Source: Lachnospiraceae bacterium (lineage in GTDB: Bacteria; Bacillota; Clostridia; Lachnospirales; Lachnospiraceae). From it: DNA of 64,000 bases. Numbering within the stretch: the stretch's first letter is position 1; each line of letters begins with the position of its first letter. Both the position numbers and the translations under genes were made by a program. Where the stretch lies: contig JAFUAB010000009.1 in assembly GCA_017460885.1 (NCBI GenBank), forward strand, positions 1 through 64,000, written 5' to 3'. Positions 26,922 through 35,002 of this stretch are shown one piece after another. The notes under the pieces are model-generated. The model was not told the origin of the DNA and ran no database searches. It saw only the letters and a list, made by a program, of their open reading frames with translations.

Positions 26922-27851
26922 TTATTTACCGGTAAGTCTCTTTTTGTACCATCTGGCCGGCTCTCTTAAGTCGCTCTCCTTATAAGGGCCGGTATAATTA
27001 TCACACTCCGGTACAAACGAAGCGCTGGTCTCGTCCCGGTTGGAAATATTCCACATCATATAGCTGGTGTCATTGGCATCCATCAGATCAAGCCAGATTT
27101 CCGCCTGCTCCGCATTATGTGCGTTATTGCCGTCCGCGGCGCATGTTCCGAATTCGGTACAGAATACCGGCAGCCCCGCAGCTATGGCGTCCGTGTATAT
27201 TTTCCTCAGCTCATCCCTGTGAGTATCCGCATAGAAATGAACGGAATACATCAGATTATCGTCGATCGTGACAGGATCGGCTTCTGCCTCATCCAGTCTC
27301 TGGCTCCATTTGGGAGTCCCGACAAGGATCACCGAATATCTGTCATTCTTGCGGATGATCGGAATGATCCTCTCCGCATATTTTTTGACATCCGCCCAGG
27401 TACAGTTTTCGTTCGGTTCATTACAGATCTCATAAAAAACATTTCCGTATGCCGCGTATCTGGATGAAACCTTTTCAAAGAAGTCCGCAGCCAGATCTTC
27501 ATAGATCAGAGGATTGGAATCGGACAGGATATGCCAGTCTATGATCACGTACAGGCCAAGCTCGGTAGCGGCTTTGACTCCCCTGTCTATCACACCCAGC
27601 AGCTTCTCTCTGTTGGCGTCGTCTTCCACACAATACCCGTCCTCCTCGGCGGTATACATGGCCAGTCTTATCGCATCTACATTCCAGTCATCCTTAAGCT
27701 GCTCAAAAAAATCCCTGTTTACATACTCGGGATACCAGCTGAGTCCGTGGGTGGAATACCCATGCAGAGCAACAACCTCACCGTTTCTGTCCACAAGTCT
27801 GCCCTTGGGCCCCACATGTAAAGCCCCGTACTTATCGTATTTCGTTTTCAT
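26922..27851 (-). CDS. GH5-family glycoside hydrolase (endoglucanase-like), no signal peptide
   Basis: It has 309 residues, a single catalytic domain covering the whole protein. Features of GH5 (cellulase A, probably subfamily 2) are VALHGYSTHGLSW, the DAIRLAMYT strand, IIDWHI, the acid/base Glu145 in YEICNEPN, VHFYADTH and the nucleophile Glu233 in FCTEFGT, with MMWNISN near the end. It should cut beta-1,4-glucan or cellodextrin chains. There is no signal peptide, membrane helix or binding module, so it is predicted to act inside the cell on imported oligosaccharides. The ATG at 27851 has a GAGG-type site. It is probably the first gene of an operon with udp. Confidence 0.87.
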   Translation of the reverse strand: MKTKYDKYGALHVGPKGRLVDRNGEVVALHGYSTHGLSWYPEYVNRDFFEQLKDDWNVDAIRLAMYTAEEDGYCVEDDANREKLLGVIDRGVKAATELGLYVIIDWHILSDSNPLIYEDLAADFFEKVSSRYAAYGNVFYEICNEPNENCTWADVKKYAERIIPIIRKNDRYSVILVGTPKWSQRLDEAEADPVTIDDNLMYSVHFYADTHRDELRKIYTDAIAAGLPVFCTEFGTCAADGNNAHNAEQAEIWLDLMDANDTSYMMWNISNRDETSASFVPECDNYTGPYKESDLREPARWYKKRLTGK

Positions 27852-27966
27852 ATGCTCTCTTTTCCTCTCACATTACAATCAGGCAGCGGATATGCCTATC
27901 GCACACTGCCGATCCACCTGTCGGTATGCCGGCCCGTTTCTCCCCGGCGGCTCCTAAACAGCAACA

Positions 27967-27996
27967 AAGGGTCTGACGCAAAAACGTCTGACCCTT
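27967..27996 (-). terminator. Hairpin terminator after recX
   Basis: Twelve-base arms AAGGGTCAGACG / CGTCAGACCCTT (minus strand, one mismatch) enclose TTTTTG and are followed by TGTTGCTGTTT. The T-run is imperfect. It lies just below the recX stop. Confidence 0.65.
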
Positions 27997-28007
27997 GTAG
28001 CATAGCA

Positions 28008-28643
28008 TTAATCATCTGAAAACTCAATATAACCTGCTCCGGACATTGACTTTCTGATAACATCCATACCGTATCCGCGTCCGAACAGATAGGAATATGT
28101 CTTGTGCAGTTCTTTGAGATCGGCGGTTTCCGGATCAAAATGCCGTTTCCTCAGAAGCTGCCTGATCTGTGATACTTCATCAACAGCATCCGGGGAATCC
28201 GCAGTCTCTCTGATCACCTCATCGATGAGCTCTCGCCTGATGCCTTTGGCACTTAAGTCACTAACGATGCGGCGTATACTCTTATCAGAACTGTGAGAAT
28301 TGATATAATCTCTGGCAAAAGCCCTGTCGTCCACATATCCGAAGCTCTTGACGTATTCGATCGCATCATCCACTATATCCCCGGGATATGAGCCATCCGA
28401 CAGTTTGGATCTGAGTCCCGACTCCGTGAAGCTGTGCTTCATCAGCAGATTCATGGCTCTGAGACGGGCTCTCTTAACCAGAACCTCAGCCTTTATACGG
28501 TCGCAGGTCTCCTGACTGATCTCCGACCCGGCCTCTATATGATAAGAACTCAGCTCGCCACCGTATAAGGGACAGAACAGACTGTCATCTATATAGATCA
28601 GGAATCTTCCTTGTGATGTTTTTCTGATCTCCGTTACCGTCAC
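28008..28643 (-). CDS. recX: Regulatory protein RecX
   Basis: It has 211 residues built of three-helix repeats typical of RecX: LRAMNLLMKHSFTESGLRSKL, then DIVDDAIEYVKSFGYVDDRAFA and SIRRIVSDLSAKGI. RecX binds the RecA filament and limits its activity. The start is GTG, two bases after the recA stop, with the ribosome site in the recA tail, so it depends on recA translation and the recA SOS promoter. A hairpin terminator follows. Confidence 0.92.
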   Translation of the reverse strand: MTVTEIRKTSQGRFLIYIDDSLFCPLYGGELSSYHIEAGSEISQETCDRIKAEVLVKRARLRAMNLLMKHSFTESGLRSKLSDGSYPGDIVDDAIEYVKSFGYVDDRAFARDYINSHSSDKSIRRIVSDLSAKGIRRELIDEVIRETADSPDAVDEVSQIRQLLRKRHFDPETADLKELHKTYSYLFGRGYGMDVIRKSMSGAGYIEFSDD

Positions 28644-28645
28644 TG

Positions 28646-29719
28646 TTATTTATCTTCACTCCCGGAGGGCTTGGAGGCTTTGGCGGACGCAGCAGACGCA
28701 GGTGCCGCTGCAGCCGGAGCATCATTACTTAGGCCGAACAGATCTCTGAGCCGGCTCTCAACCTCATCACACACCGCAGGGTTATCCTTGAGATACTGCT
28801 TTGCGTTCTCGCGTCCCTGTCCGATCCTGTCACCGTTATATGCGTACCATGCGCCCGACTTGACTATAATATCGTTGTCGGCCGCCAGATCAAGTATATC
28901 TCCGTATTTCGATATGCCCTCACCGTACATGATATCGAACTCGGCCTCCTTGAACGGGGGTGAGATCTTATTTTTAACGACCTTGACCCTGGTACGGTTA
29001 CCGATAGCCTCACCAGCCTGTTTAAGGGTCTCGATACGTCGTACATCCAGTCTGACGGAAGAATAGAATTTGAGTGCACGTCCGCCGGTTGTGGTCTCGG
29101 GATTACCGAACATGACGCCAACCTTCTCGCGCAGCTGATTGATGAATACCACGGTACAATTGGATTTACTGATAACAGCGGTAAGCTTCCTCAGTGCCTG
29201 TGACATAAGTCTGGCCTGAAGTCCAACATGAGAATCTCCCATGTCACCGTCTATCTCGGCCTTGGGTACAAGCGCGGCGACCGAGTCGACAACCACGATA
29301 TCCATAGCCCCCGAACGGACCATGGTCTCGGTAATCTCCAAAGCCTGCTCACCGTTATCGGGCTGTGAGATATAGAGATTATCAATGTCTACGCCGATAT
29401 TTCTGGCATATACGGGATCAAGTGCATGCTCGGCATCTATGAATCCGGCAATGCCTCCCCTCTTCTGAACCTCCGAGATCATGTGCAGAGTGACCGTGGT
29501 CTTACCTGAGGATTCCGGACCGTAGATCTCGATGATCCTTCCCTTCGGGATACCTCCGAGTCCCAGAGCGATATCAAGGCTGAGCGAACCCGTGGGGATC
29601 ACCTCGATATTCATCTGTGTGGCAGGATCCCCCAGTTTCATCACGGCTCCCTTGCCGTACTGTCTCTCGATCTGGGCTAATGCTGCCTCCAATGCTTTGC
29701 GTTTTTCTTCTCTTTCCAT
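28646..29719 (-). CDS. recA: Recombinase RecA
   Basis: It has 357 residues and full family length. Visible are the P-loop GPESSGKTT, the [15 protein letters not shown] segment (Walker B), [20 protein letters not shown] (loop L2 region) and an Ala/Ser-rich acidic tail. It forms the ATP-dependent filament for recombination and triggers LexA self-cleavage. The start at 29719 is chosen because GGAGG lies 5 bases before it; the in-frame ATG at 29731 overlaps that site. The promoter with two LexA (DinR) boxes lies just upstream. Confidence 0.98.
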   Translation of the reverse strand: MEREEKRKALEAALAQIERQYGKGAVMKLGDPATQMNIEVIPTGSLSLDIALGLGGIPKGRIIEIYGPESSGKTTVTLHMISEVQKRGGIAGFIDAEHALDPVYARNIGVDIDNLYISQPDNGEQALEITETMVRSGAMDIVVVDSVAALVPKAEIDGDMGDSHVGLQARLMSQALRKLTAVISKSNCTVVFINQLREKVGVMFGNPETTTGGRALKFYSSVRLDVRRIETLKQAGEAIGNRTRVKVVKNKISPPFKEAEFDIMYGEGISKYGDILDLAADNDIIVKSGAWYAYNGDRIGQGRENAKQYLKDNPAVCDEVESRLRDLFGLSNDAPAAAAPASAASAKASKPSGSEDK

Positions 29720-29741
29720 AAAGACCTCCATCCGACTCCGG

Positions 29742-29753
29742 GAACATTTGTTC
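29742..29753 (-). promoter_or_regulatory. LexA (DinR) box 2, downstream of the recA -10
   Basis: GAACATTTGTTC keeps the GAAC-N4-GTTC dyad of the Gram-positive SOS box CGAACRNRYGTTYG. It lies between the recA promoter and the ATG. Confidence 0.8.
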
Positions 29754-29760
29754 TTAAAAC

Positions 29761-29789
29761 AATATAAAACATATGTTCGCCTTTGTCAA
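29761..29789 (-). promoter_or_regulatory. recA promoter overlapped by LexA box 1
   Basis: A TTGACA -35 (29784-29789), a 17-base spacer and a TATATT -10 (29761-29766) form a near-consensus sigma-A promoter. The spacer holds CGAACATATGTTT (core 29767-29778), one base short of the perfect GAAC-N4-GTTC dyad, so LexA would cover the polymerase site directly. Confidence 0.88.
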
Positions 29790-29885
29790 TAAAATTATTT
29801 TCTCACGGAATAAGCCGGCGAAACGCCGAACACACAAAGAACAATCTTAGTATATGAAATAATGAACATATATAAAATAACACAA

Positions 29886-29912
29886 AAAAGAGGACCAAAC
29901 AAGTCCTCTTTT
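29886..29912 (-). terminator. Terminator after cinA
   Basis: Arms AAAAGAGGAC / GTCCTCTTTT (perfect 10 bases) around a 7-base loop are followed by a T6 run on the minus strand. It separates cinA from the recA promoter. Confidence 0.88.
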
Positions 29913-29942
29913 ATATCATCGATTCCGGTATAAAACAGATGT

Positions 29943-31175
29943 TCAGATGATGCATTCCCGAAGAAGCCTGAGTGCCGCCGCGACCGTACTCTCTCTGATC
30001 CGCTCCCTGTTTCCCTTGAAATGATATTCCTTAACCACGGCCTCGCCTTTGACCACGCATCCGATAAACACGGTGCCGACAGGTTTTTCTTCGGTCCCGC
30101 CGTCCGGTCCGGCTATCCCGGTCACTGCCAGAGCCACATCGGAGCCGGCTGCCTTTGCCGCGCCGTAAGCCATCTCGAATGCGCATTCGCGGCTGACTGC
30201 TCCGTATTTCTTCAGTGTCTTCTTGCTGACGCCGAGGATATTTCTTTTGGCCTTGTTTGCATAAGTGATAAACCCGCTTTTATATACCCTGCTGACACCG
30301 GGCACCGATATCAGCCTTCCGGACAGAAGGCCTCCGGTACAGGATTCGGCACAGCTGATCGTCATTTTCTTTTTTATCAGTCTCTCCACGATCGCCTGTT
30401 CGAGAGTCACATTTTCATCCGTGGTAAAGACGTAGGGCTTAAACCTTTTTACGATCTCTTTGGCTACGGGGCCGGCAGTTTTCTTTGCTTCCTTCAGATC
30501 GCTGCCGTATGCCGATACCCTGAAATGTACCTCTCCGGTCTTGGCATAGGTTGCTATCGTGGGATTGGTCTGGGCATCGATAAGATCCAGTATCATCTCC
30601 TCCGCCGCGCTCTCTCCGATGCCGGCCTCCTTGATCGTGACCGAATAGATCGTGCCTCCCGACAGCTTTGCCAGGAATGGCTTAACATGATCGGCGAACA
30701 TCGGTTTCATTTCCGTCGGTGGTCCCGGCATAAGCACTATATGTTTATCGTCTTTAGAAAGGATCACTCCCGGTGCGGTACCGTTGGGATTCGGAAGAAC
30801 AATGCCGTCCCTGGGCATCATGATCTGTTTGTAGTTGCTCTCCGCCATCGGAAGATTTCTGGCGGCAAAATAGGACTCGAGAACCTTTCTGGATTCCGCG
30901 TGTTCAACAAGCTCTGCGCCAAACAGCCCGGCCGCGGTTTCTTTGGTGAGATCATCCTCTGTAGGTCCCAGACCTCCGCTGACAAGGATCACGTCGGAAC
31001 GCGACAGTGCAAGTTCAAAGGCGGCTTTAAGCCGGCCCGCATTATCGCCGACCACCTGCTGATTGTAGCATGCCAGTCCCAGACTCACACATTCCTCCGA
31101 CAGAAATGCTGCATTTGTATTGATTATATTACCCATCAGTATCTCGGTACCCACCGATATGATTTCCGCGATCAT
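29943..31175 (-). CDS. cinA: CinA: competence/damage-inducible protein, NMN amidohydrolase family
   Basis: It has 410 residues with two domains. The N-terminal MoaB/MogA-like part (1-165) shows IISVGTEILMGNIINTNA and VSGGLGPTEDD. The C-terminal amidase part (about 250-410) shows ISCAESCTGGLLSGRL with the nucleophilic Ser, and VTGIAGPDGGT. The protein deamidates nicotinamide mononucleotide to recycle pyridine nucleotides, and the N-terminal part can act as ADP-ribose pyrophosphatase. The start at 31175 has AAGGAG upstream; a longer frame to 31250 reads into the pgsA end and is rejected. The rimO-pgsA-cinA-recA order is common in Clostridia. Confidence 0.95.
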   Translation of the reverse strand: MIAEIISVGTEILMGNIINTNAAFLSEECVSLGLACYNQQVVGDNAGRLKAAFELALSRSDVILVSGGLGPTEDDLTKETAAGLFGAELVEHAESRKVLESYFAARNLPMAESNYKQIMMPRDGIVLPNPNGTAPGVILSKDDKHIVLMPGPPTEMKPMFADHVKPFLAKLSGGTIYSVTIKEAGIGESAAEEMILDLIDAQTNPTIATYAKTGEVHFRVSAYGSDLKEAKKTAGPVAKEIVKRFKPYVFTTDENVTLEQAIVERLIKKKMTISCAESCTGGLLSGRLISVPGVSRVYKSGFITYANKAKRNILGVSKKTLKKYGAVSRECAFEMAYGAAKAAGSDVALAVTGIAGPDGGTEEKPVGTVFIGCVVKGEAVVKEYHFKGNRERIRESTVAAALRLLRECII

Positions 31176-31212
31176 ACGCCATCTCCTTTTCCGGAAAAAC
31201 GGTTTGCCGACA

Positions 31213-31746
31213 CTACATATCCTTACCCATAACGTGCCAGTTTTTGACAAGATAATCTATCAGGCTGACTATGGTCAGTATCAATGCTATATACATTATC
31301 ACCGTTGTCAGGATCTTAAGCTGCGGTATATCCGCTATCATCAGTATGACCATGATCATCTGGAAGGTGGTCTTGAATTTACCCCAGTAGCTTGCCGCGA
31401 TAACGATGCCGTTATCGGAGGCCACAAGTCTGAATCCGCTGATAACAAATTCCCTGGCAATGATCACGATAACGATCCAGGCGGGTATCCTGTCCAGCTC
31501 GATAAGAGCGATCATGGCCGAACATACCAGAAGCTTATCCGCAAGCGGATCCATGAACTTGCCGAAATTGGTGACAAGATTATACTTTCTGGCGATCTTG
31601 CCGTCCGCAAGGTCTGTCAGTGACGCCGCTGCAAATATGGCAAGCGCGATCCACTTATCATACGGTGTGATATCGATCATCAGAAACACCAGAAAGACCG
31701 GTATCAGTAATACTCTGAGTACAGTCAGTTTATTCGGCAGATTCAT
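31213..31746 (-). CDS. pgsA: CDP-diacylglycerol--glycerol-3-phosphate 3-phosphatidyltransferase
   Basis: It has 177 residues and multiple membrane helices. The CDP-alcohol phosphatidyltransferase motif is complete: D45, D48-G49, A52-R53, G62, D66 and D70 within LTDLADGKIARK...GKFMDPLADK. It makes phosphatidylglycerol phosphate in the inner leaflet, the first step to phosphatidylglycerol and cardiolipin. AGGAGAG precedes the ATG; the start overlaps the rimO stop by 17 bases. Confidence 0.95.
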   Translation of the reverse strand: MNLPNKLTVLRVLLIPVFLVFLMIDITPYDKWIALAIFAAASLTDLADGKIARKYNLVTNFGKFMDPLADKLLVCSAMIALIELDRIPAWIVIVIIAREFVISGFRLVASDNGIVIAASYWGKFKTTFQMIMVILMIADIPQLKILTTVIMYIALILTIVSLIDYLVKNWHVMGKDM

Positions 31747-33073
31747 CTGTTATCTCTCCTGTAAGGTCATAATCACGTACGCCGGTGATGCGTACTTTTA
31801 CATAATCTCCGCTCATCCTCTCCCGGTCTATCGGTATAAAGACATATCCGTCCACATCGGGAGCGTCGCGGTAGGTCCTGGCTACATATACATCCTCTTC
31901 GGGTATGCTGCCCTCGATCACCGCTTCCATCACGGTTCCCGGCAGCTGTTCCGACATATCCGCAACCACGGCCTGCTGAAGCTCCATAAGCTCGTCTCGT
32001 CTGGCCTTTGCAGTCTCCTCATCGATCTGATCCGGAAAATCCGCTGCGGGAGTATCCTCCTCACGCGAATAGGTAAAAACCCCGAGCCTGTCAAATTCCA
32101 TCTCATTAACAAACCTGTAGGTCTCCTCAAAATCCTCCCCGGTTTCACCGGGGAACCCGCTGATAAGGGTTGTTCTGACGGCAATATCCGGGATCTTATC
32201 CCGCAGATGCCTTATGATGGTAGCCAGCTCCTCCTGAGTTGTCCGTCTGCCCATCCTTGAAAGGATCCTGTCGGAAGCGTGCTGAATGGGTACGTCCAGA
32301 TAATGACATACCTTGGGAAGCTCTGCGATGGTATCTATAAGCTCGTCGTCTATTTCTTCGGGATAGCAGTACAATATGCGTATCCAGTGGAGCTCCTCTA
32401 TATCGGACAGTCTGCGCAGAAGCTCTGGAAGGCTTTTTCTTCCGTACAGATCAACGCCGTATAGCGTGGTCTCCTGAGCCACAAGGATAAGCTCGCTTAC
32501 GCCATCGCAGGCAAGTCTCCGGGCCTCATCGATCAGCTTCTCCATGGGAACGGATCTGTATGGTCCGCGCAGGTTGGGTATGATACAGTAGGTGCATCTC
32601 TTATCACAACCCTCGGCGATCTTGAGATAACCGTAATGGAGTCCAGAGGTATTCCGTCTGAAGCCCGATGTATACGGAGGCGTATCGGTAGGCAAAAAGA
32701 AATTCTCAGGGTGTCCCTCAAAAACACTGTCCATACACGCCGTTATCTCACTGACCGACGCCGTACCGAGTACAGCATCAACCTCAGGGATCTCGGCAAT
32801 GACCTCATCCCTGTACCTTTCGGCAAGGCAGCCTGTCACGATGAGACAACGCGCGTCTCCGTCAGTCTTATACCGGGCCGCATCAAGTATTGTATTGATA
32901 CTCTCCTCCTTGGCGTCACCGATAAAGCAGCAGGTATTGACGACTATCGCATCCGCTTCGGTTATATCGTCGGTAAACAGATACCCCGCCGCTGAGAGAT
33001 CTCCGATCATCACCTCCGAATCGGTCAGATTCTTATCGCATCCAAGGGAGATAAAAAATACTCTGTGATCCAT
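31730..33073 (-). CDS. rimO: Ribosomal protein S12 methylthiotransferase RimO
   Basis: It has 447 residues: an N-terminal UPF0004 domain with the three cluster cysteines (SLGCDKN, NTCCF, TGCLAER), a radical SAM domain with CDKRCTYC (about 154-161) and a C-terminal TRAM domain. The SLGCDKN start and YLDVPIQHASDRIL favour RimO over MiaB. It adds a methylthio group to Asp of ribosomal protein S12 using two 4Fe-4S clusters. The start codon lacks a usual AGGAGG site; the only G-rich stretch, CCCGGG, lies in the right arm of the hairpin that follows rpoZ. Confidence 0.95.
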   Translation of the reverse strand: MDHRVFFISLGCDKNLTDSEVMIGDLSAAGYLFTDDITEADAIVVNTCCFIGDAKEESINTILDAARYKTDGDARCLIVTGCLAERYRDEVIAEIPEVDAVLGTASVSEITACMDSVFEGHPENFFLPTDTPPYTSGFRRNTSGLHYGYLKIAEGCDKRCTYCIIPNLRGPYRSVPMEKLIDEARRLACDGVSELILVAQETTLYGVDLYGRKSLPELLRRLSDIEELHWIRILYCYPEEIDDELIDTIAELPKVCHYLDVPIQHASDRILSRMGRRTTQEELATIIRHLRDKIPDIAVRTTLISGFPGETGEDFEETYRFVNEMEFDRLGVFTYSREEDTPAADFPDQIDEETAKARRDELMELQQAVVADMSEQLPGTVMEAVIEGSIPEEDVYVARTYRDAPDVDGYVFIPIDRERMSGDYVKVRITGVRDYDLTGEITDESAE

Positions 33074-33084
33074 AATACAACAAA

Positions 33085-33108
33085 CCCGGGATGCTTAAAC
33101 ATCCCAGG
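33085..33108 (-). terminator. Hairpin between rpoZ and rimO
   Basis: Arms CCTGGGATG / CATCCCGGG (minus strand, one G-T pair) enclose a 6-base loop and are followed by TTTGTTGTATT-ATG. It acts as a weak terminator for rpoZ and may also hide the poor ribosome site of rimO. Confidence 0.6.
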
Positions 33109-33115
33109 TCATTAT

Positions 33116-33355
33116 TTACGACTGCTCTTCGTCGTTTAAAATCTTGATCTTTCCTTCGTTCAACTCTTCAACAGCCACCGAAAGAGCTTTCTTTCCTTCG
33201 GCGTCAACATAAGGTTCATCGCCGTTATTGATCTGTCTGGCTCTTTTGGATGTGGCCATTACGATCGAATACCTGCTGGTTACCACAGGCTCCTCTCCGG
33301 GCTCAACCTCGCTGTTTACAACCTTCATCAGGTCTGAATATGATGGATGCAGCAT
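33116..33355 (-). CDS. rpoZ: RNA polymerase omega subunit
   Basis: It has 79 residues. The family core SRYSIVMATSKRARQINNG followed by KKALSVAVEELNEGKI is present. Omega helps assembly and stability of RNA polymerase. It has a strong GGAGG site and begins 28 bases after gmk, the usual gmk-rpoZ pairing. Confidence 0.95.
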   Translation of the reverse strand: MLHPSYSDLMKVVNSEVEPGEEPVVTSRYSIVMATSKRARQINNGDEPYVDAEGKKALSVAVEELNEGKIKILNDEEQS

Positions 33356-33383
33356 TTTTCTTCCTCCTCAAATCTATATTTAT

Positions 33384-34007
33384 TCAGGCATATATCTGTA
33401 ACTGCTCATTTATCTTTTTCAACAGACCGGCACTGCAGCCGGGAACATGATGCGATGCCTCTATGAGCATATGCAGCTCCTCGACACATCTGTCAAGATC
33501 ATCATTGATGAGCAGATAATCATATCTGTCCACAAAGGCCGATTCCTCAAACGCCCGATGCATACGCTTATTGACGGTGGCTTCGTCCTCAGTTCCGCGC
33601 GACATCAGACGCCTTTTCAGCTCCTCCGCATCCGGGGGCGTAACAAAGATGAGTACCGCATCGGGAAATCTGGTCTTGACCTGTATGGCTCCCTGCATTT
33701 CTATCTCCAGGATAACATCACGTCCCTGTGATATCATCCGATCCACGTAAGCCCTGGGAGTACCGTAGTAATTGCCGACATAATTGGCATATTCCACAAG
33801 CTCACCGTTACTGATGGCCTCCTCGAACCTTTCCTTGGAGACGAAGAAATAGGATTTGCCCTCAACCTCGCCCTCTCTCGGTTCCCTGGTGGTCATGGAG
33901 ATTGAAAGAGCGTAGTTGGAATTCTCTTCGACTATCCTTTTTACTATGGTACCTTTTCCTGCACCGGAAAACCCGGAAACAACGATCAGAACGCCCTTTT
34001 CCGCCAT
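33384..34007 (-). CDS. gmk: Guanylate kinase
   Basis: It has 207 residues. The P-loop is GFSGAGKGT, the GMP-binding segment is TTREPREGEVEGKSYFF, and the lid shows RRLMSRGTEDEATVNKRM. It phosphorylates GMP to GDP. The ATG at 34007 is used, with AGAGGTGAAT before it; a GTG two codons earlier sits on that site. It lies between yicC and rpoZ. The small remA gene found between yicC and gmk in many relatives is absent here, since the gap is only 20 bases. Confidence 0.96.
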   Translation of the reverse strand: MAEKGVLIVVSGFSGAGKGTIVKRIVEENSNYALSISMTTREPREGEVEGKSYFFVSKERFEEAISNGELVEYANYVGNYYGTPRAYVDRMISQGRDVILEIEMQGAIQVKTRFPDAVLIFVTPPDAEELKRRLMSRGTEDEATVNKRMHRAFEESAFVDRYDYLLINDDLDRCVEELHMLIEASHHVPGCSAGLLKKINEQLQIYA

Positions 34008-34027
34008 ATTCACCTCTAAAGAAATGT

Positions 34028-34906
34028 CTATTCTATGTTCTGTATCTGTTCTCTGACCTTCTCTATATCGGTCTTGAGTTCGATCGCATGATCGGAAACC
34101 TCCAGATCATTGGTCTTGGAAAGTATCGTGTTGGCTTCACGGTTCATCTCCTGTGCGATAAAGTCAAGCTTACGGCCAACGGCGCCGCCTGCCCTCAGAG
34201 TATCACGGACCGTTTCGATATGACTGCGCAATCTGACAAGTTCCTCATCTATGCAGATCTTATCCGCATACAGAGTCACCTCCATCAGGATACGCGATTC
34301 CTCAAGAGACGTATCTCCCAGAAGATCACGGACCTTGGCCTCCAGCCCCTTCTTATATTCGGCAACGATCACGGGACTTCTCTCCGTTATAAAATCAACA
34401 TTTTTGAGCATACCCGCCAGTTTGTCCTCAAGGTCGCTCTGCAGATTCGCACCCTCGCTCACGCGAGCGTCCACAAACTTGCCGGCAGCCCTGTCGATGG
34501 CCTCGCACAACAGATGCCAGATCGCCTCTTCATCCTGCTCGGTCTCACCCAGAGATATAACATCGGGACATCTGGACAGGGTCGAGATCCTGATATCGTC
34601 ATCCAGACCGAAATCCTCTCCGATCCGTCGCATCGCCTTCAGATATTCAGCGGCCAGATCATGATCATATCTGACAAGCCCGGCAGTGTTAGAATGATCC
34701 TCCCAGGAAATATAGACATCAACCTTACCGCGCTCGATAAACTTCTTCAGTTCCGCTCTGATCGCAGATTCAAACTGACTCAGATTCTTGGGCATCTTGA
34801 TACTCAGATCCAGATACCTGTGGTTTACGGATTTAAGCTCTACGCTTATCTTCCGGTCGCCATCCGTTAATTCATACCGGCCAAAACCGGTCATACTTTT
34901 AACCAT
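34028..34906 (-). CDS. yicC: YicC/YloC-family endoribonuclease
   Basis: It has 292 residues and full length. The start MVKSMTGFGR is the family signature, followed by ELKSVNHRYLDL and a C-terminal GRKLDFIAQEMNREANTILSK. Family members are endoribonucleases. I use ATG 34906; the longer frame begins with TTG at 34942 and lacks a ribosome site. It is the first gene of a run through gmk, rpoZ, rimO and pgsA to cinA. Confidence 0.92.
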   Translation of the reverse strand: MVKSMTGFGRYELTDGDRKISVELKSVNHRYLDLSIKMPKNLSQFESAIRAELKKFIERGKVDVYISWEDHSNTAGLVRYDHDLAAEYLKAMRRIGEDFGLDDDIRISTLSRCPDVISLGETEQDEEAIWHLLCEAIDRAAGKFVDARVSEGANLQSDLEDKLAGMLKNVDFITERSPVIVAEYKKGLEAKVRDLLGDTSLEESRILMEVTLYADKICIDEELVRLRSHIETVRDTLRAGGAVGRKLDFIAQEMNREANTILSKTNDLEVSDHAIELKTDIEKVREQIQNIE

Positions 34907-35002
34907 ATAATTACCGTAACCCCGTTGATTCCAATATATCAAACACAGAAATCTATTATAAAATACGCCAAAAACATAGTCAAGCTTGCTGTCATGAACT
35001 GT

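Noticed and set aside
30021..31232. Long plus-strand frame of 403 codons
   Set aside because: It is the mirror of cinA, which has clear motifs; the plus-strand translation has no family features and no ribosome site.
33902..34870. Plus-strand frame of 322 codons
   Set aside because: Antisense to yicC and the gmk start; no recognisable motif.
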